A stretch of DNA of 64,000 nucleotides from DASXKD01 sp963762735 (GCA_963762735.1 CAVXMG010000051.1:25605-89604), one strand, 5' to 3'. Numbered from the stretch's first letter, positions 1 through 12,153 are shown. Made by a program: numbers and translations. The notes: generated by a model not told the origin, from the letters alone.

Positions 1-1
1 G

Positions 2-268
2 CCGTGGCGGCCGCGACCGCTGCCGCGGCGGCGAGTGGAGCGCAGCGACGGCACCTGGGCGGTGCGCGTGCCGGGCGGCGACCTCACGATCACCTTGGAG
101 GCGGGCCGTGCGTGGCTCACCGGCCCGGCCGTCATCGTCGCCGAAGGCGAACTCGACCCGTCTTGGCTGGCCGACCCTGCCCCAGCCACCATGATCAAGC
201 CCGCTCGTACACCGCCTGCCGTACGTGATCATGACTTTGCTGTTCCCCCAGCAACACCAAAGTCATGA
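2..268 (+). CDS. dapF: Diaminopimelate epimerase, C-terminal fragment (partial)
   Basis: DapF converts LL- to meso-diaminopimelate for lysine and peptidoglycan synthesis in the cytoplasm. Only the C-terminal end is inside the window. The segment WAVRVPGGDLTI followed by LTGPAVIVAEGELDPSWL matches the family's closing PGG and GPA strands. The family normally ends close to DPSWL, so the last 30 or so residues running into the downstream palindrome are extra, and the TGA lies inside that palindrome. The first 40 bases look more DapF-like in another frame (an Ala-rich AVAAATAAAAASG stretch), so a single-base frameshift near position 42 is possible. dapF next to hflX is a common actinomycete order; here a glyoxylate module lies between them. 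Identification is by motif only. Confidence 0.7.
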   Translation, partial: PWRPRPLPRRRVERSDGTWAVRVPGGDLTITLEAGRAWLTGPAVIVAEGELDPSWLADPAPATMIKPARTPPAVRDHDFAVPPATPKS

Positions 269-272
269 TCAC
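225..272. repeat. Perfect TGATCA-centred palindrome between convergent genes
   Basis: Two perfect 15-base arms, GTGATCATGACTTTG and CAAAGTCATGATCAC, flank an 18-base loop. The element lies between the 3' ends of dapF (+) and the DHFR-like gene (-), where it could act as a bidirectional terminator. It carries the TGA that closes the dapF frame. A second palindrome with the same TGATCA theme separates another convergent pair near 56.4 kb. There is no T-tract, so intrinsic termination is inferred from position and symmetry only. Confidence 0.8.
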
Positions 273-287
273 GGGGTGTCGGCGCGG

Positions 288-857
288 TTACGGCGGAGCA
301 GAGCGCTCGTAGCGGAGCAGGACTACGCCGTTGCCGAAGGGGCGGGACTCGGCGAGGCGCAGCGGCACCGGGGCCTCCCAGGACTGGAACAGGAGCCGGC
401 CGTGGCCGAGGATCACCGGCTGGACGTAGAAGCGGAACTCATCGATCAGGTCATGGGCCACGAACGCGGCGGCGAGGACGGAACCGCCGATCACCAGGTC
501 TCCGCCCGGCTGCGCCTTGAGCTCCCTTATCTGCTCAGGTACCACTTCGCGGACGATCGTGGTGTTCCAGCCGGCCTGCTCCAGGGTCCGGGAGAACACG
601 ATCTTGGGCATGTCCCGCCAGATCCGGGCGAACTCAATCACCGGCGCGGAAGCCGCCGGGTCCTGGTCGGCGGTCGGCCAGTGGCTGGCCATCAGCTCGT
701 AGGTGACCCGTCCGTCCAGGAAACCGCCCGCCGTGGCGAGCCACTCGTTGAAGTGGTTGTGTACTTCTTCATCGATCGACTGCCAGCGCAGATCGTGATC
801 CGGCCCCTCGAAGTACCCATCGAGAGACACCGACATCATGAAGATGATCTTCCGCAT
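288..857 (-). CDS. RibD C-terminal / dihydrofolate reductase-like protein
   Basis: A predicted 189-residue cytoplasmic reductase of the RibD C-terminal (bacterial DHFR-like, YwjB/YyaP) family. The start MRKIIFMMSVSLDGYFEG is the typical first strand, and VIGGSVLAAAFVAHDLIDEF is the characteristic GG nucleotide-binding turn plus helix. Length fits the family. The ATG was chosen because GAAGGGA lies about seven bases upstream and homology begins there; the open frame continues upstream without conserved sequence. The substrate of this subfamily is generally unknown, so a role in folate or riboflavin metabolism should not be assumed. It follows glcF on the same strand after about 100 bases and could be cotranscribed with it. 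Confidence 0.85.
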   Translation of the reverse strand: MRKIIFMMSVSLDGYFEGPDHDLRWQSIDEEVHNHFNEWLATAGGFLDGRVTYELMASHWPTADQDPAASAPVIEFARIWRDMPKIVFSRTLEQAGWNTTIVREVVPEQIRELKAQPGGDLVIGGSVLAAAFVAHDLIDEFRFYVQPVILGHGRLLFQSWEAPVPLRLAESRPFGNGVVLLRYERSAPP

Positions 858-955
858 CACGGTTCCCTTCGTGGCGGCCCACGTACGCGCGGGCACGTGG
901 CGTGCGGGCAGAGGGAGGCTGCTGGCCCGCGTCGGGTGCGGACAGCGGAAGGTTA

Positions 956-2331
<1,376 letters not shown>

Positions 2332-2332
<1 letters not shown>

Positions 2333-3883
2333 CAGATCCCTCCTGCGAACCGGCCCGGCGCCATCCGGTGGCCCGGGTCGAACTGGTCCTTGACCGCGCG
2401 CATCAGCGACAGCGATGGCACCGGGCCCCAGAGGTCCATCAGGTCCCGTGCCCCGGGCGGGGCGTGCACCACGACAGCGCTGGCCAGCACCGGCGGCCCG
2501 TCGGGAACCGAGGCGGACGCGGGCCGCGCGTCGCCGTCCCCGCCGGCCAGCGCGTCGCGCAGCCCGGACACGAACGCCGCGACCGCCGCCGGGTCCGCGT
2601 CAGGCCCGACCGCCGCGTAGATCACCCCTGCCGCGGCGGACCCGCCGACGGCCGGGTCGAGGCCGGCGGCCAGGGCCGCGGCGTCGACCGCCCGCAGGAT
2701 CTGCGGCAGCCCCGCGGCCCAGAACCCGATCCGGACCAGCGTGCCTGCCTGCCCGGCATCCGCTGCGCCACCGGCTGCCCGCGACTGCCCGCCACCAGAC
2801 TGCCCGTCACCAGACTGGTCGTTGCCGGACTGCTCGTTGCGGCGCGCGGGCCACCCCCACCAGCCGGGCGGGGACGGCCTTGTGGCCGCTCCCTTGCCGA
2901 GCAGCGCGCACATCAGGCTGGCCCGTTCCGCCGTGCCGTCCGGGTCTCCCTCCACCAGCACGGCCACCTGCACCCGCTGGTCCCGTGCCGGGCGGTCGAG
3001 TTCGATGGCCGACGGTGCAAGCTCGCTGTCGGCCGCCGCGGCGACCGCCCGGTACGCCTCGTCCGGGCCGCTGCAGTCCACCGTGACGTAGGCGGCGGAG
3101 GCGGGGAGGGGATGCAGCCGGAACACCGCCTCCACGATCAGCCCCAGCGTCCCGAACGAGCCGGTGTACAGCTTGCCCAGGTCATAACCTGCGACATTCT
3201 TGACCACCTTGCCGCCGGAGTGCGTCACCGTCCCGTCGGCGCGGACCACGGTGATCCCGATCAGCATGTCCCGTGGCGTCCCGTAGCGCAGGCGGCGCGG
3301 CCCGGCGGCTCCGGTGGCGATGGTCCCGCCGACGGTTGCGCCAAGCCATGGCGGCGCGGCGCTCGGTGTGGCTCCGGTGGCGATGGTCCCGCCGACGGTT
3401 GCGCCCAGCCACGGCGGCGCGGCGCTCGGTGTGGCTCCGGTGGCGATGGTCCCGCCGACGGCTGCGCCAAGCCACGGGGACCCCATGCGCGTTGGGCGGT
3501 GCCGGGCAGGGCGGCGGGTCAAGCGCGAGTTGCTGCCCGGCCCCGGCCAGCACCTCACCGAGCCGGGCCAGGCTCACCCCGGCCTGGACGCGGACGACCA
3601 GGTCCCCCGCGGCGTGCTCGAGCACCTGATCCAGCGCCCAGGTGTCCACCACGAGGTCAACGCGGCGTGGCGGGGCACCCCAGCCGAGCTTGCTGCTGCC
3701 GCCGCGCGGCACCACGGCCAGATCGTGCGCGGCGGCCGCGCGCAGGAGTTCGCTCGCTTCCGCGACGGTGGCCGGTGAGGCGGCGAAGCGCGGCATCACC
3801 CCGGCGACGGCGTCCCCTGGTTGCGCCGGACGGGCCGCTGGGCAGGCCGCGGCCAGCGCGGCCAGGACCGGGTCAGCGCCCAT
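2332..3883 (-). pseudogene. glcE: Glycolate oxidase FAD-binding subunit, frameshifted and repeat-expanded
   Basis: GlcE is the second flavin-fold (FAD_binding_4) subunit of glycolate oxidase. The N-terminal part (MGADPVLAALAAACPAARP, later VVPRGGSSKLGWG) reads in one frame and the C-terminal part (GGKVVKNVAGYDLGKLYTG onwards) in another, so a one-base shift falls at about 3480-3530. Immediately after the shift, the FAD-loop segment TVGGTIATGA is repeated nearly three times by a 63-bp tandem duplication; normal GlcE has it once. If the shift were corrected the protein would still carry about 42 extra residues in the flavin-binding loop. Either the gene is decaying by repeat slippage or the repeat caused an assembly error. 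The stop overlaps the glcF start. Confidence 0.8.
3307..3480. repeat. 63-bp tandem repeat inside glcE, about 2.8 copies
   Basis: Copies begin at 3307, 3370 and 3433, each starting GGCTCCGGTGGCGATGGTCC, with only a few substitutions between copies. The period is a multiple of three and encodes, on the minus strand, 21-residue repeats around GGTIATGATPSAAPPWLGA. The first part of each copy is the genuine conserved flavin-loop sequence, so the array looks like a recent duplication of a functional segment. Confidence 0.9.
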
Positions 3884-3912
3884 GGCACCCCCGCGCGGCG
3901 GCGGACGGCGGG

Positions 3913-3972
3913 ATTGGGTGGGGTGGCGGGGTCAGAGCCAGCATTGGGTGGGGTGGCGGGGTCAGAGCCAGC
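3913..3972. repeat. 30-bp direct repeat, two identical copies, between glcD and glcE
   Basis: Two adjacent identical 30-base units begin ATTGGGTGGGGTGGCGGGGT and end GTCAGAGCCAGC; a degenerate third piece follows. They occupy most of the 114-base gap between the glcD stop and the glcE start, and would lie in the mRNA just upstream of glcE. No function is evident. Confidence 0.85.
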
Positions 3973-3997
3973 AGAGCACGGGGTGGCGTATTGCTGC

Positions 3998-5452
3998 TCA
4001 AAATTGATCCACCTGTCCCGAGGCCACCAGTGGGTGAGGAGCACGCCGCGGCCCGGGAACCTCTCCGCACAGCCGGGGCGTCGGGAACACCTTGCCCGGG
4101 TTGCACACGCCGGCCGGGTCGAACGCGCAGCGCAGCAACTGCATCGTGTCGAGGTCATCCGCGCCGAACATCTTCGGCAGGTAACGCGACTTGTCCACCC
4201 CCACCCCGTGCTCGCCGGTGATCGACCCGCCGTGCGCGATGCACAGGTCCAGGATCGCTCCGGATACGGTCTCGGCAGTCTCGGCCGCCCCGGGCACGCT
4301 GTCGTCGTAGAGCACCAGCGGGTGCAGGTTGCCGTCGCCCGCATGGAACACGTTGGCCACCCGGATGCCCGACTCCGCCGACAGCTTGGCGATCTGGTCG
4401 AGCACCTGGCCGAGGGCGGTGCGCGGCACCACGCCGTCCTGGACGATGTAGGCCGGCGCGATCCTGCCGACCGCCGCAAAGGCGGACCTGCGGCCCACCC
4501 AGATCGCCGCCCGCTCGGCCGGGTCGTCCGCCTCCCTGATCTCGGTCGCGCCTGCCTGCTCGCACAGCGCGCGGACGGCGGCGCACTCCCGCTCCACGTC
4601 GCCCTGCGGGCCGTCGAGTTCCACGATCAGCACCGCGCCGGCGCCTTCGGGGTAACGGCAGCTCACCGCGGCCTCGGCGGCCTCGATGGCGAGCGCGTCC
4701 ATCATCTCGATCGCCGCGGGGAGGATGCCGGCCCCGATGATCGCCGACACCGCGTTCCCGCCGGCGCCGGTGGTCTCGAACGCGGCCAGCAGGCACTTGA
4801 CCAGCTGCGGGATCTTCGTCAGCTTGACCACGATCTTGGTGGCGATGCCCAGCGTGCCCTCCGAGCCGGTGAACGCGCCAAGCAGGTCGTAACCAGGGGC
4901 CGCCCCGGTGCCGTCGCCGAGCCAGGTCAGCTCCCCGCTCGGGGTGACGATCTCCAGTCCGGTGACGTGATGCACGGTAAAGCCATATTTCAGGCAGTGC
5001 GCCCCGCCGGAATTCTCCGCCACGTTCCCGCCCACCGAGCAGACCACCTGGCTGGAGGGATCCGGGGCGTAGAAGTAGCCGAACGGCCGGGCCGCCTCGC
5101 TCACCGACAGGTTGGTGCAGCCCGGCTCGACGATCGCCCGCTGGCTGGCCGGGTCGATCGCGATGATGCGGCGCATTCTCGAGGTCACGACCAGCACGCC
5201 CTCGGCATGCGGCAGCGCACCGCCGGACAGGCCCGTGCCTGAGCCCCTGGCCACGAAGGGGATCTTCGCCGCGGCGCATTCGGCGACCACCGCGGCGACC
5301 TCCTCCGCGGCCCTGGGCAGGACCACAAGCGCCGGGGTGACCCGGTGCGAGGTGAGGCCGTCGGTCTCGTAGGTGCGCAGCTCCGCGGGGTCGGTGATCA
5401 CGCCGTCCGGCCCGCAGATCTCAGTCATCCGGGGGATGAGCTGCTTGATCAT
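3998..5452 (-). CDS. glcD: Glycolate oxidase / FAD-linked 2-hydroxyacid dehydrogenase subunit
   Basis: A 484-residue flavoprotein that oxidises glycolate (or a related 2-hydroxyacid such as D-lactate) to glyoxylate. The FAD_binding_4 domain carries FVARGSGTGLSGGA near residue 68 and SVGGNVAENSGGAHCLKYG near residue 140; the C-terminal FAD-oxidase domain has NVFHAGDGNLHPLVLYD and GSITGEHGVGVDKS, the usual catalytic and metal-site region. The length is normal. An AGGGGAG Shine-Dalgarno sequence sits four bases before the ATG. It is the second gene of the aceB-glcDEF unit, so glyoxylate made here would feed malate synthase directly. Lactate dehydrogenase activity cannot be excluded from sequence. 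Confidence 0.9.
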   Translation of the reverse strand: MIKQLIPRMTEICGPDGVITDPAELRTYETDGLTSHRVTPALVVLPRAAEEVAAVVAECAAAKIPFVARGSGTGLSGGALPHAEGVLVVTSRMRRIIAIDPASQRAIVEPGCTNLSVSEAARPFGYFYAPDPSSQVVCSVGGNVAENSGGAHCLKYGFTVHHVTGLEIVTPSGELTWLGDGTGAAPGYDLLGAFTGSEGTLGIATKIVVKLTKIPQLVKCLLAAFETTGAGGNAVSAIIGAGILPAAIEMMDALAIEAAEAAVSCRYPEGAGAVLIVELDGPQGDVERECAAVRALCEQAGATEIREADDPAERAAIWVGRRSAFAAVGRIAPAYIVQDGVVPRTALGQVLDQIAKLSAESGIRVANVFHAGDGNLHPLVLYDDSVPGAAETAETVSGAILDLCIAHGGSITGEHGVGVDKSRYLPKMFGADDLDTMQLLRCAFDPAGVCNPGKVFPTPRLCGEVPGPRRAPHPLVASGQVDQF

Positions 5453-5499
5453 CGTCTCCCCTTGGGGGCGGGTGTCGTTGCCTCCAGGGTGCCCCCGCT

Positions 5500-5553
5500 G
5501 CGGCCTGCCTGCAACGCCCGGCCAGGGTGGTTGCCGGGCCGCGGGCAGGCCGC
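5500..5553. repeat. Long hairpin between aceB and glcD
   Basis: Arms GCGGCCTGCCTGC and GCGGGCAGGCCGC pair over 13 bases with one mismatch, and an inner CCCGGC/GCCGGG stem extends the structure. There is no T-tract. It may attenuate read-through from aceB into glcD or stabilise the processed mRNA end, giving differential expression within the operon. The function is inferred. Confidence 0.6.
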
Positions 5554-5560
5554 GCGGTCC

Positions 5561-7165
<1,605 letters not shown>

Positions 7166-7403
7166 CTCGCACTCCTTCTCGGCCGGGAATGTGAAATTGA
7201 CGCTAGCCCGCAGCCGCGATGGCGGTCAAAGCCAGCGTGCCCAAACTTACTCGTCGGTAACTGGGGCACAACCAGCGGCCCCTGAGCGTTATTGGAATGA
7301 CCTGGATACACCGGCATGACAGCATTGACCAACCAGGCCCGGAGCCGCTTGTGCCTGTTCAGCAGGCGGTGGCGCACCGGGCGGAGACCGACCCAAGGAA
7401 GCG

Positions 7404-8919
7404 ATGAGTTCTTCACCCGAGGTTGACAGCGACTTTGCCAGCGAGATCAGCCCGGGTGCCGCCGCGGCACCGGCCGTGGCCGGGCCGGGGGAACGTAACG
7501 GGGACCTGGATCTCGCCGACCGGCGCGCCCTGCGCCGGGTCGCCGGCCTGTCCACCGAGCTCGCCGACGTCACCGAGGTCGAGTACCGGGCGCTGCGGCT
7601 GGAGCGCGTCGTCCTGGTCGGCGTCTGGACCGAGGGCACGCTGGCCAGCGCCGAGAACTCGCTGCGGGAGCTGTCCCGGCTGGCCGAGACCGCCGGTTCC
7701 GTGGTCCTGGCCGGGATGGTGCAGCGCCGCGCCAAGCCCGACCCGGCGACCTACATCGGCGCGGGCAAGGCGCGCGAACTGGCTGACGTGGTCACCGAGA
7801 CCGGCGCGGACACGGTGATCTGCGACGGCGAGCTCACCCCGGGCCAGCTCCGCAGCCTGGAGGGCGTGGTGCGGGTCAAGGTCGTGGACCGGACCGCGCT
7901 CATCCTCGACATCTTCGCCCAGCACGCCCGCACCAAGGCCGGCAAGGCCCAGGTGGAGCTGGCACAGCTGGAGTACCTGCTGCCGCGGTTGCGCGGCTGG
8001 GGCGAGTCGCTGACCCGGCAGGCCGGCGGCCGCGTGGCGGCCGGTGGCGGCATCGGCGGCCGCGGGCCCGGCGAGACCAAGATCGAGACGGACCGGCGGC
8101 GGATCCGGGCGCGGGCCGCCAAGCTGCGCCGCGAGATCGCCGGGATATCCGCGGGCCGCGAGGTGCAGCGCCGCCAGCGGCGCCGCGGAAACGTGCCTTC
8201 TGTTGCCATAGCCGGGTACACGAACGCCGGGAAATCGACATTGCTGAACGCGCTGACCGGGGCCGGCGTGCTCGTCGACGATTCGCTGTTCGCCACCCTG
8301 GACCCGGCCGTGCGGCGCGCCCGCACCCCGTCCGGCCGGTGGTTCACCCTGACCGACACCGTCGGGTTCGTCCGCCACCTGCCGCACCAACTGATCGAGG
8401 CGTTCCGGTCCACGCTGGAGGAGGTCGCCGACGCCGACCTGATCCTGCACGTCGTGGATGGCAGCGACGCCGACCCGAGGGCCCAGATCAGCGCCGTCCG
8501 CGAGGTGCTCGGCCAGATCGGCGCGAACGAGGTGCCCGAGCTCGTGGTGGTGAACAAGGCCGACGAGGCCGACCCGCTCGAGATCAGAGGGCCTGCGACT
8601 GGCCGAACGTGGCGCCGTGGTGGTGTCGGCCAGGACCGGTCGTGGCCTTGACGACCTGCTCGCCGCCGTCGAGGCCGCGCTGCCCCGGCGTGACGCCGAA
8701 GTCAGCGCGCTCGTGCCCTACGGCCGCGGCGACCTGGTGGCCCGGGCGCACCAGGAGGGAGAGGTCCTGGCGGTCGCGCACTGCGAGGGCGGCACCCAGC
8801 TCACCGCGCGGGTGCCGCCGGATCTGGCCGCCCAGTTGGCCGGCGCGAGCAACGGGGCGCGTGGCGGCACCAAAGGTCCCCCTTCGGCCGGATCCCGGGC
8901 CGCCCGCGAGCCGTCCTGA
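7404..8919 (+). pseudogene. hflX: GTPase HflX, with an apparent one-base frameshift near the C-terminus
   Basis: HflX is a ribosome-associated GTPase that splits stalled or hibernating ribosomes. The main frame covers the N-terminal glycine-rich domain (GGRGPGETKIETDRRRIRAR) and the G domain: GYTNAGKST (G1), DTVGFVRHLPH (G3) and VVNKADE (G4). After VNKADEADPLEIRG the frame leaves the family sequence. The next frame continues correctly with LRLAERGAVVVSARTGRGLD, including the SA G5 motif, to the TGA at the end of this feature. Removing one base from AGAGGGCC at about 8585-8592 restores one frame. In this conserved gene that suggests a sequencing error. The ATG is the first of the frame; its Shine-Dalgarno sequence (GGAAGCG) is modest. 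Confidence 0.88.
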
Positions 8920-9282
8920 GCCCCTCTGCCAGGCCGCTGCCTGCGTAAATGTCACCTGGTATGGTCGTGTTGCCCGGGACACGCCGGTGGCGCACAGGTG
9001 CGTGCGGAAGGCGCCTGTCGTGAGCCAGTTCTCCGAACGGCTATGAATCTGGCCGACCTTCTTCCGATTCGGCCTGTACACGCACCCTCTCGTGCAATAC
9101 CGTGACTGAACCGATATTGTTGGTTGCCGCATCTTCCCCAAGCACTCGGGCGGCTTCACATGCGTTTCAAGATCCCGGGTGTGTGCGGTGGTGCTCCACC
9201 ACACGGCACGAGCCATGGCAGGTGACCGCTTGACGACGCAGGGAACCCACATCTGGGTGGTACCTGCGCGGGAGCGTGCGCC
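8920..9282 (+). other. 363-bp intergenic region between hflX and hutI
   Basis: No credible gene in any frame. It holds one moderate hairpin (GTGGTG...CACCAC within GTGCGGTGGTGCTCCACCAC at about 9186-9210) and a GGGAG Shine-Dalgarno sequence immediately before hutI. The base composition is less GC-biased than the flanking genes, as expected for a promoter region. I could not assign a riboswitch. Confidence 0.5.
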
Positions 9283-10503
9283 ATGGTGAACGCGAACGTG
9301 CGCCTGCTGACCAACATCGGCCGGTTGTGGACCGGTTCCGAGGTGTGGAGCAACGCGGCGATCCTCACCCATGGGGACCAGATCGCCTGGGTGGGCCCGG
9401 CCTCGGAGCTGCCACGGAGCCTGCCGGGCGTCATCGACGACATCGTCGATGTGGATGACGTGCAGAACCTCAACGGAGGCCTGGTCACGCCCGGGCTGAT
9501 CGACGCGCACACCCACCCGGTCTACGCGGGCAACCGGTGGGCCGAGATCGCGATGCGCACCGGCGGGTCCTCGCCCAACGAGATCGCCGCGGCCGGCGGC
9601 GGCATGGCCTCGACCGTCACGGTGACCCGTGGAACCGACCCCTGGACGCTGTGCCACGGCGTGCGGAACCGGCTGCGCGAGTGGCTGCTGTCCGGTACCA
9701 CGACCATCGAGGCGAAGACCGGCTACCACCTCACCCGCGACGGGGAACTCGCCGACGTGCGCATGCTCCGGTCGCTGGAGAACGAGCCGGGGATGCCCCG
9801 GGTGCACGTGACCTTCCTCGCCGCTCACGCGGTGCCGCCAGAGTTCTTCGGCCGCCGCCACGACTACGTGGACGCGGTGGGTTCCTGGTGCGCGGATGCG
9901 GCCGCCGCGGGGGCCGACAGCGTGGACGTGTACTGCGAAGAGGGCCGGTTCACCGAGCGCGAGGCGCGCTGGGTGCTCGGCGCGGGCCGTGCGGCCGGCC
10001 TGCTGCCCCGGCTGCACGCGTGCGGGCAGTCCCGCACCGGCGCGGCCACGCTGGCCGCCGAACTGGGCTGCGCGTCCGCGGACCTGCTGCACGAGGCCTG
10101 CGAGGAGGACGTGATCGTCCTGGCCACGGCGGGCGTCGCCGCCGTGCTCTGCCCGGGCACGGCGCTGCAGGTGGGCAAGGTGCCGCCGGTCCGCTCGCTG
10201 CTCGACAAGGGCGTGGCGGTCGCGCTGGGATCCGACCACTCGCCTGGCGTCAACGGCATCACGAACATGTCGCTGGTGGTCTCGCTGGCGATCACGCACT
10301 TCGGCATGAGCGTGGCCGAGGCGCTGCGCGCGGCGACCCTGGGCGGTGCCCAGGCGCTGCGCAGCCCGGAACTGGGCACCATGGCCCCCGGCCGGTATGC
10401 CGACATCGTCGCCTGGGACGCCGACCACGAGGGCGCCTTCGCCTGGTCGTACGGGCTGCGCCCGCTGCGCGTCTGGCGCGGCGGCGAGCCCGTCCTCGGC
10501 TAA
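9283..10503 (+). CDS. hutI: Imidazolonepropionase
   Basis: HutI hydrolyses imidazolone-5-propionate to N-formimidoyl-glutamate in histidine catabolism. The 406-residue amidohydrolase has the metal-binding DAHTHPVYAG motif (H76, H78), the TTTIEAKTGY segment, VTFLAAHAVPPE with the third metal histidine region, and GSDHSPG with the catalytic aspartate region near the C-terminus. GGGAG is seven bases from the ATG. No other hut genes are in the window; unlinked hut genes are common in actinomycetes. Confidence 0.95.
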   Translation: MVNANVRLLTNIGRLWTGSEVWSNAAILTHGDQIAWVGPASELPRSLPGVIDDIVDVDDVQNLNGGLVTPGLIDAHTHPVYAGNRWAEIAMRTGGSSPNEIAAAGGGMASTVTVTRGTDPWTLCHGVRNRLREWLLSGTTTIEAKTGYHLTRDGELADVRMLRSLENEPGMPRVHVTFLAAHAVPPEFFGRRHDYVDAVGSWCADAAAAGADSVDVYCEEGRFTEREARWVLGAGRAAGLLPRLHACGQSRTGAATLAAELGCASADLLHEACEEDVIVLATAGVAAVLCPGTALQVGKVPPVRSLLDKGVAVALGSDHSPGVNGITNMSLVVSLAITHFGMSVAEALRAATLGGAQALRSPELGTMAPGRYADIVAWDADHEGAFAWSYGLRPLRVWRGGEPVLG

Positions 10504-10559
10504 CTGTCCTGCGCCTGAATAGGAAACCTGTTCAAACGGCTTCATGGGATGCTGCTGGC

Positions 10560-11537
10560 ATGCCCGTGCGTGAAGCCAAGGCCGCGCCTGGAGGCGCGCG
10601 CGTCAGCGTGGTCACCGGGGACGAGGAACTGCTCGTGGAACGCGCCGTTGCCCGCCTGGTGGCCGCCGCCGAAGGCGACGGCGTGGCGCGGGAGGTGGCC
10701 GCGGGTGCGCTCGCGCCCGGCGAGCTAGCCTCGATCACCGCCCCTTCGCTGTTCGACGCCGTGCCGGTCGTGGTCGTCCGCGACGCCCAGGACGCCGTCA
10801 AGGAGGTGGCCGAGGAACTCGCGGCGCTGGCCGCAGACCCGCTGCCGGACGTGACGCTGGTGATCACGCACGCGGGCGGCGCGAAGGGCAAGGCGCTGCT
10901 GGCCAAGCTCACCGGCAGCGGCGCTCAGGTCGCCCAGTACCCCAAGATCACCCGGATCGGCGACCGGATGACGTTCATCCGCGAGGAGTTCCGCGCGGAA
11001 GGCCGCAGGATCGACGACGGCGGCCTGCGGGCGCTCATCGACGCTCTCGGCTCCGACCTGCGCGAGATCGCCTCCGCGTGCGCACAGCTCGCCGCCGACA
11101 CCACCGGCACGATCGACCAGACCGTTGTGGCCAGGTACTACCGGGGGCGGGCGGAGGCCTCGGGGTTCGCGGTGGCCGACCGGGCGGTGGAAGGGCGCCT
11201 CGCCGAGGCGCTTGAGTACCTGCGCTGGGCCCTGGCCGTCGGCGTGTCACCGGTCCTGATCACCAGTGCCCTGGCGCAGGGGGTCCGCCTCATCGGGCGG
11301 GTCGGCGCCGCGTCACGGTCCCAGCCGGCCGCGGCACTCGCCGCCGAGCTGGGCGCGCCGCCCTGGCGGATCGACAAGGTGCGCCAGCAGTTGCGCGGCT
11401 GGACCCCGGACGGGATCGCCCGGGCGCACGGCGCCGTCGCGGAGGCCGACGCGCAGGTGAAGGGCGAGGGCGCGAATCCGGGTTATGCCCTGGAGGTCGC
11501 CGTCCGCACGATCGTGGCCTGCCGCACCAGCCGCTGA
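10560..11537 (+). CDS. holA: DNA polymerase III subunit delta
   Basis: HolA opens the sliding clamp as part of the clamp loader. The 325 residues show the divergent actinobacterial delta pattern: VSVVTGDEELLVERAVARLV at the N-terminus, the LASITAPSLFDAVPVVVVRD core strand, and the C-terminal helical collar (LRWALAVGVSPVLITSALAQ, PPWRIDKVRQQLRGW). The start at ATG is near the expected N-terminus, though the open frame extends far upstream over hutI. It precedes rpsT, the usual actinobacterial order. Confidence 0.9.
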   Translation: MPVREAKAAPGGARVSVVTGDEELLVERAVARLVAAAEGDGVAREVAAGALAPGELASITAPSLFDAVPVVVVRDAQDAVKEVAEELAALAADPLPDVTLVITHAGGAKGKALLAKLTGSGAQVAQYPKITRIGDRMTFIREEFRAEGRRIDDGGLRALIDALGSDLREIASACAQLAADTTGTIDQTVVARYYRGRAEASGFAVADRAVEGRLAEALEYLRWALAVGVSPVLITSALAQGVRLIGRVGAASRSQPAAALAAELGAPPWRIDKVRQQLRGWTPDGIARAHGAVAEADAQVKGEGANPGYALEVAVRTIVACRTSR

Positions 11538-11706
11538 CGCAGCCCCGGCACCAGCCGGTGACGACGGCCGGTTTGGGCGCAGCCTACAGGTTGGGATATC
11601 CTTCGTCGTCGGAGTGTTGCGCCCCGCTTGGATTTCGTGGGGCTGCCGCGGGCGCGAAATCCGCCCGCGCCCACCGACGAGACCAGAACCTTAGCGAGGC
11701 TTCCGC

Positions 11707-11976
11707 GTGGCGAATATCAAGTCCCAGATCAAGCGCAACAAGCAGAACGAGAAGGCCAGGCAGCGCAACAAGGCCGTCAAGTCGTCGCTGAAGACCGCGG
11801 TGCGCAAGTTCCGCGAAGCTGCCGACGCCGGCGACGCAGAAGCGGCGACCGTGGCCATGCGCACGGCGTCGCAGAGCCTGGACAAGGCCGCGAGCAAGGG
11901 CGTCATCCACAAGAACCAGGCCGCGAACCGCAAGTCCGCGATCGCCAGGCGCTACGCGGAACTGAGCAACAGCTGA
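11707..11976 (+). CDS. rpsT: 30S ribosomal protein S20
   Basis: S20 binds 16S rRNA in the body of the small subunit. The 89 residues start MANIKSQIKRNKQNEKARQR from a GTG codon, are rich in Lys, Arg and Ala, and end with the family's HKNQAANRKSAIARR segment. The length is standard. holA upstream and lepA downstream are the conserved neighbours. Confidence 0.97.
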   Translation: MANIKSQIKRNKQNEKARQRNKAVKSSLKTAVRKFREAADAGDAEAATVAMRTASQSLDKAASKGVIHKNQAANRKSAIARRYAELSNS

Positions 11977-12100
11977 CCCCAGGCAGCCTGCCCGAGGCTC
12001 CACCGCAGCACACCTGCGGGCAGCGCAGCCTGGGACAGCGCACCCCGGGGCTCTGGACCGACCAGTCCCCGCGGCATGCGACCATGGACGCTGCAACCTA

Positions 12101-12132
12101 GGGCGTGCCCCGCGGGTCTTTGGGGCATGCCC
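12101..12132. terminator. Hairpin between rpsT and lepA
   Basis: Arms GGGCGTGCCCC and GGGGCATGCCC pair over 11 bases (one G-T pair) around a 10-base loop. It lies 124 bases beyond the rpsT stop and just before lepA. No T-run follows, but actinomycete terminators often lack one. It could equally be a structure in the lepA leader. Confidence 0.5.
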
Positions 12133-12153
12133 TTACTCAACCTTGGGATTTCT

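Noticed and set aside
8584..10545. A 653-codon minus-strand open frame opposite hutI
   Set aside because: It is antisense to hutI, which has clear catalytic motifs. The translation is Arg/His/Gly-rich without domains, typical of antisense frames in very GC-rich DNA.
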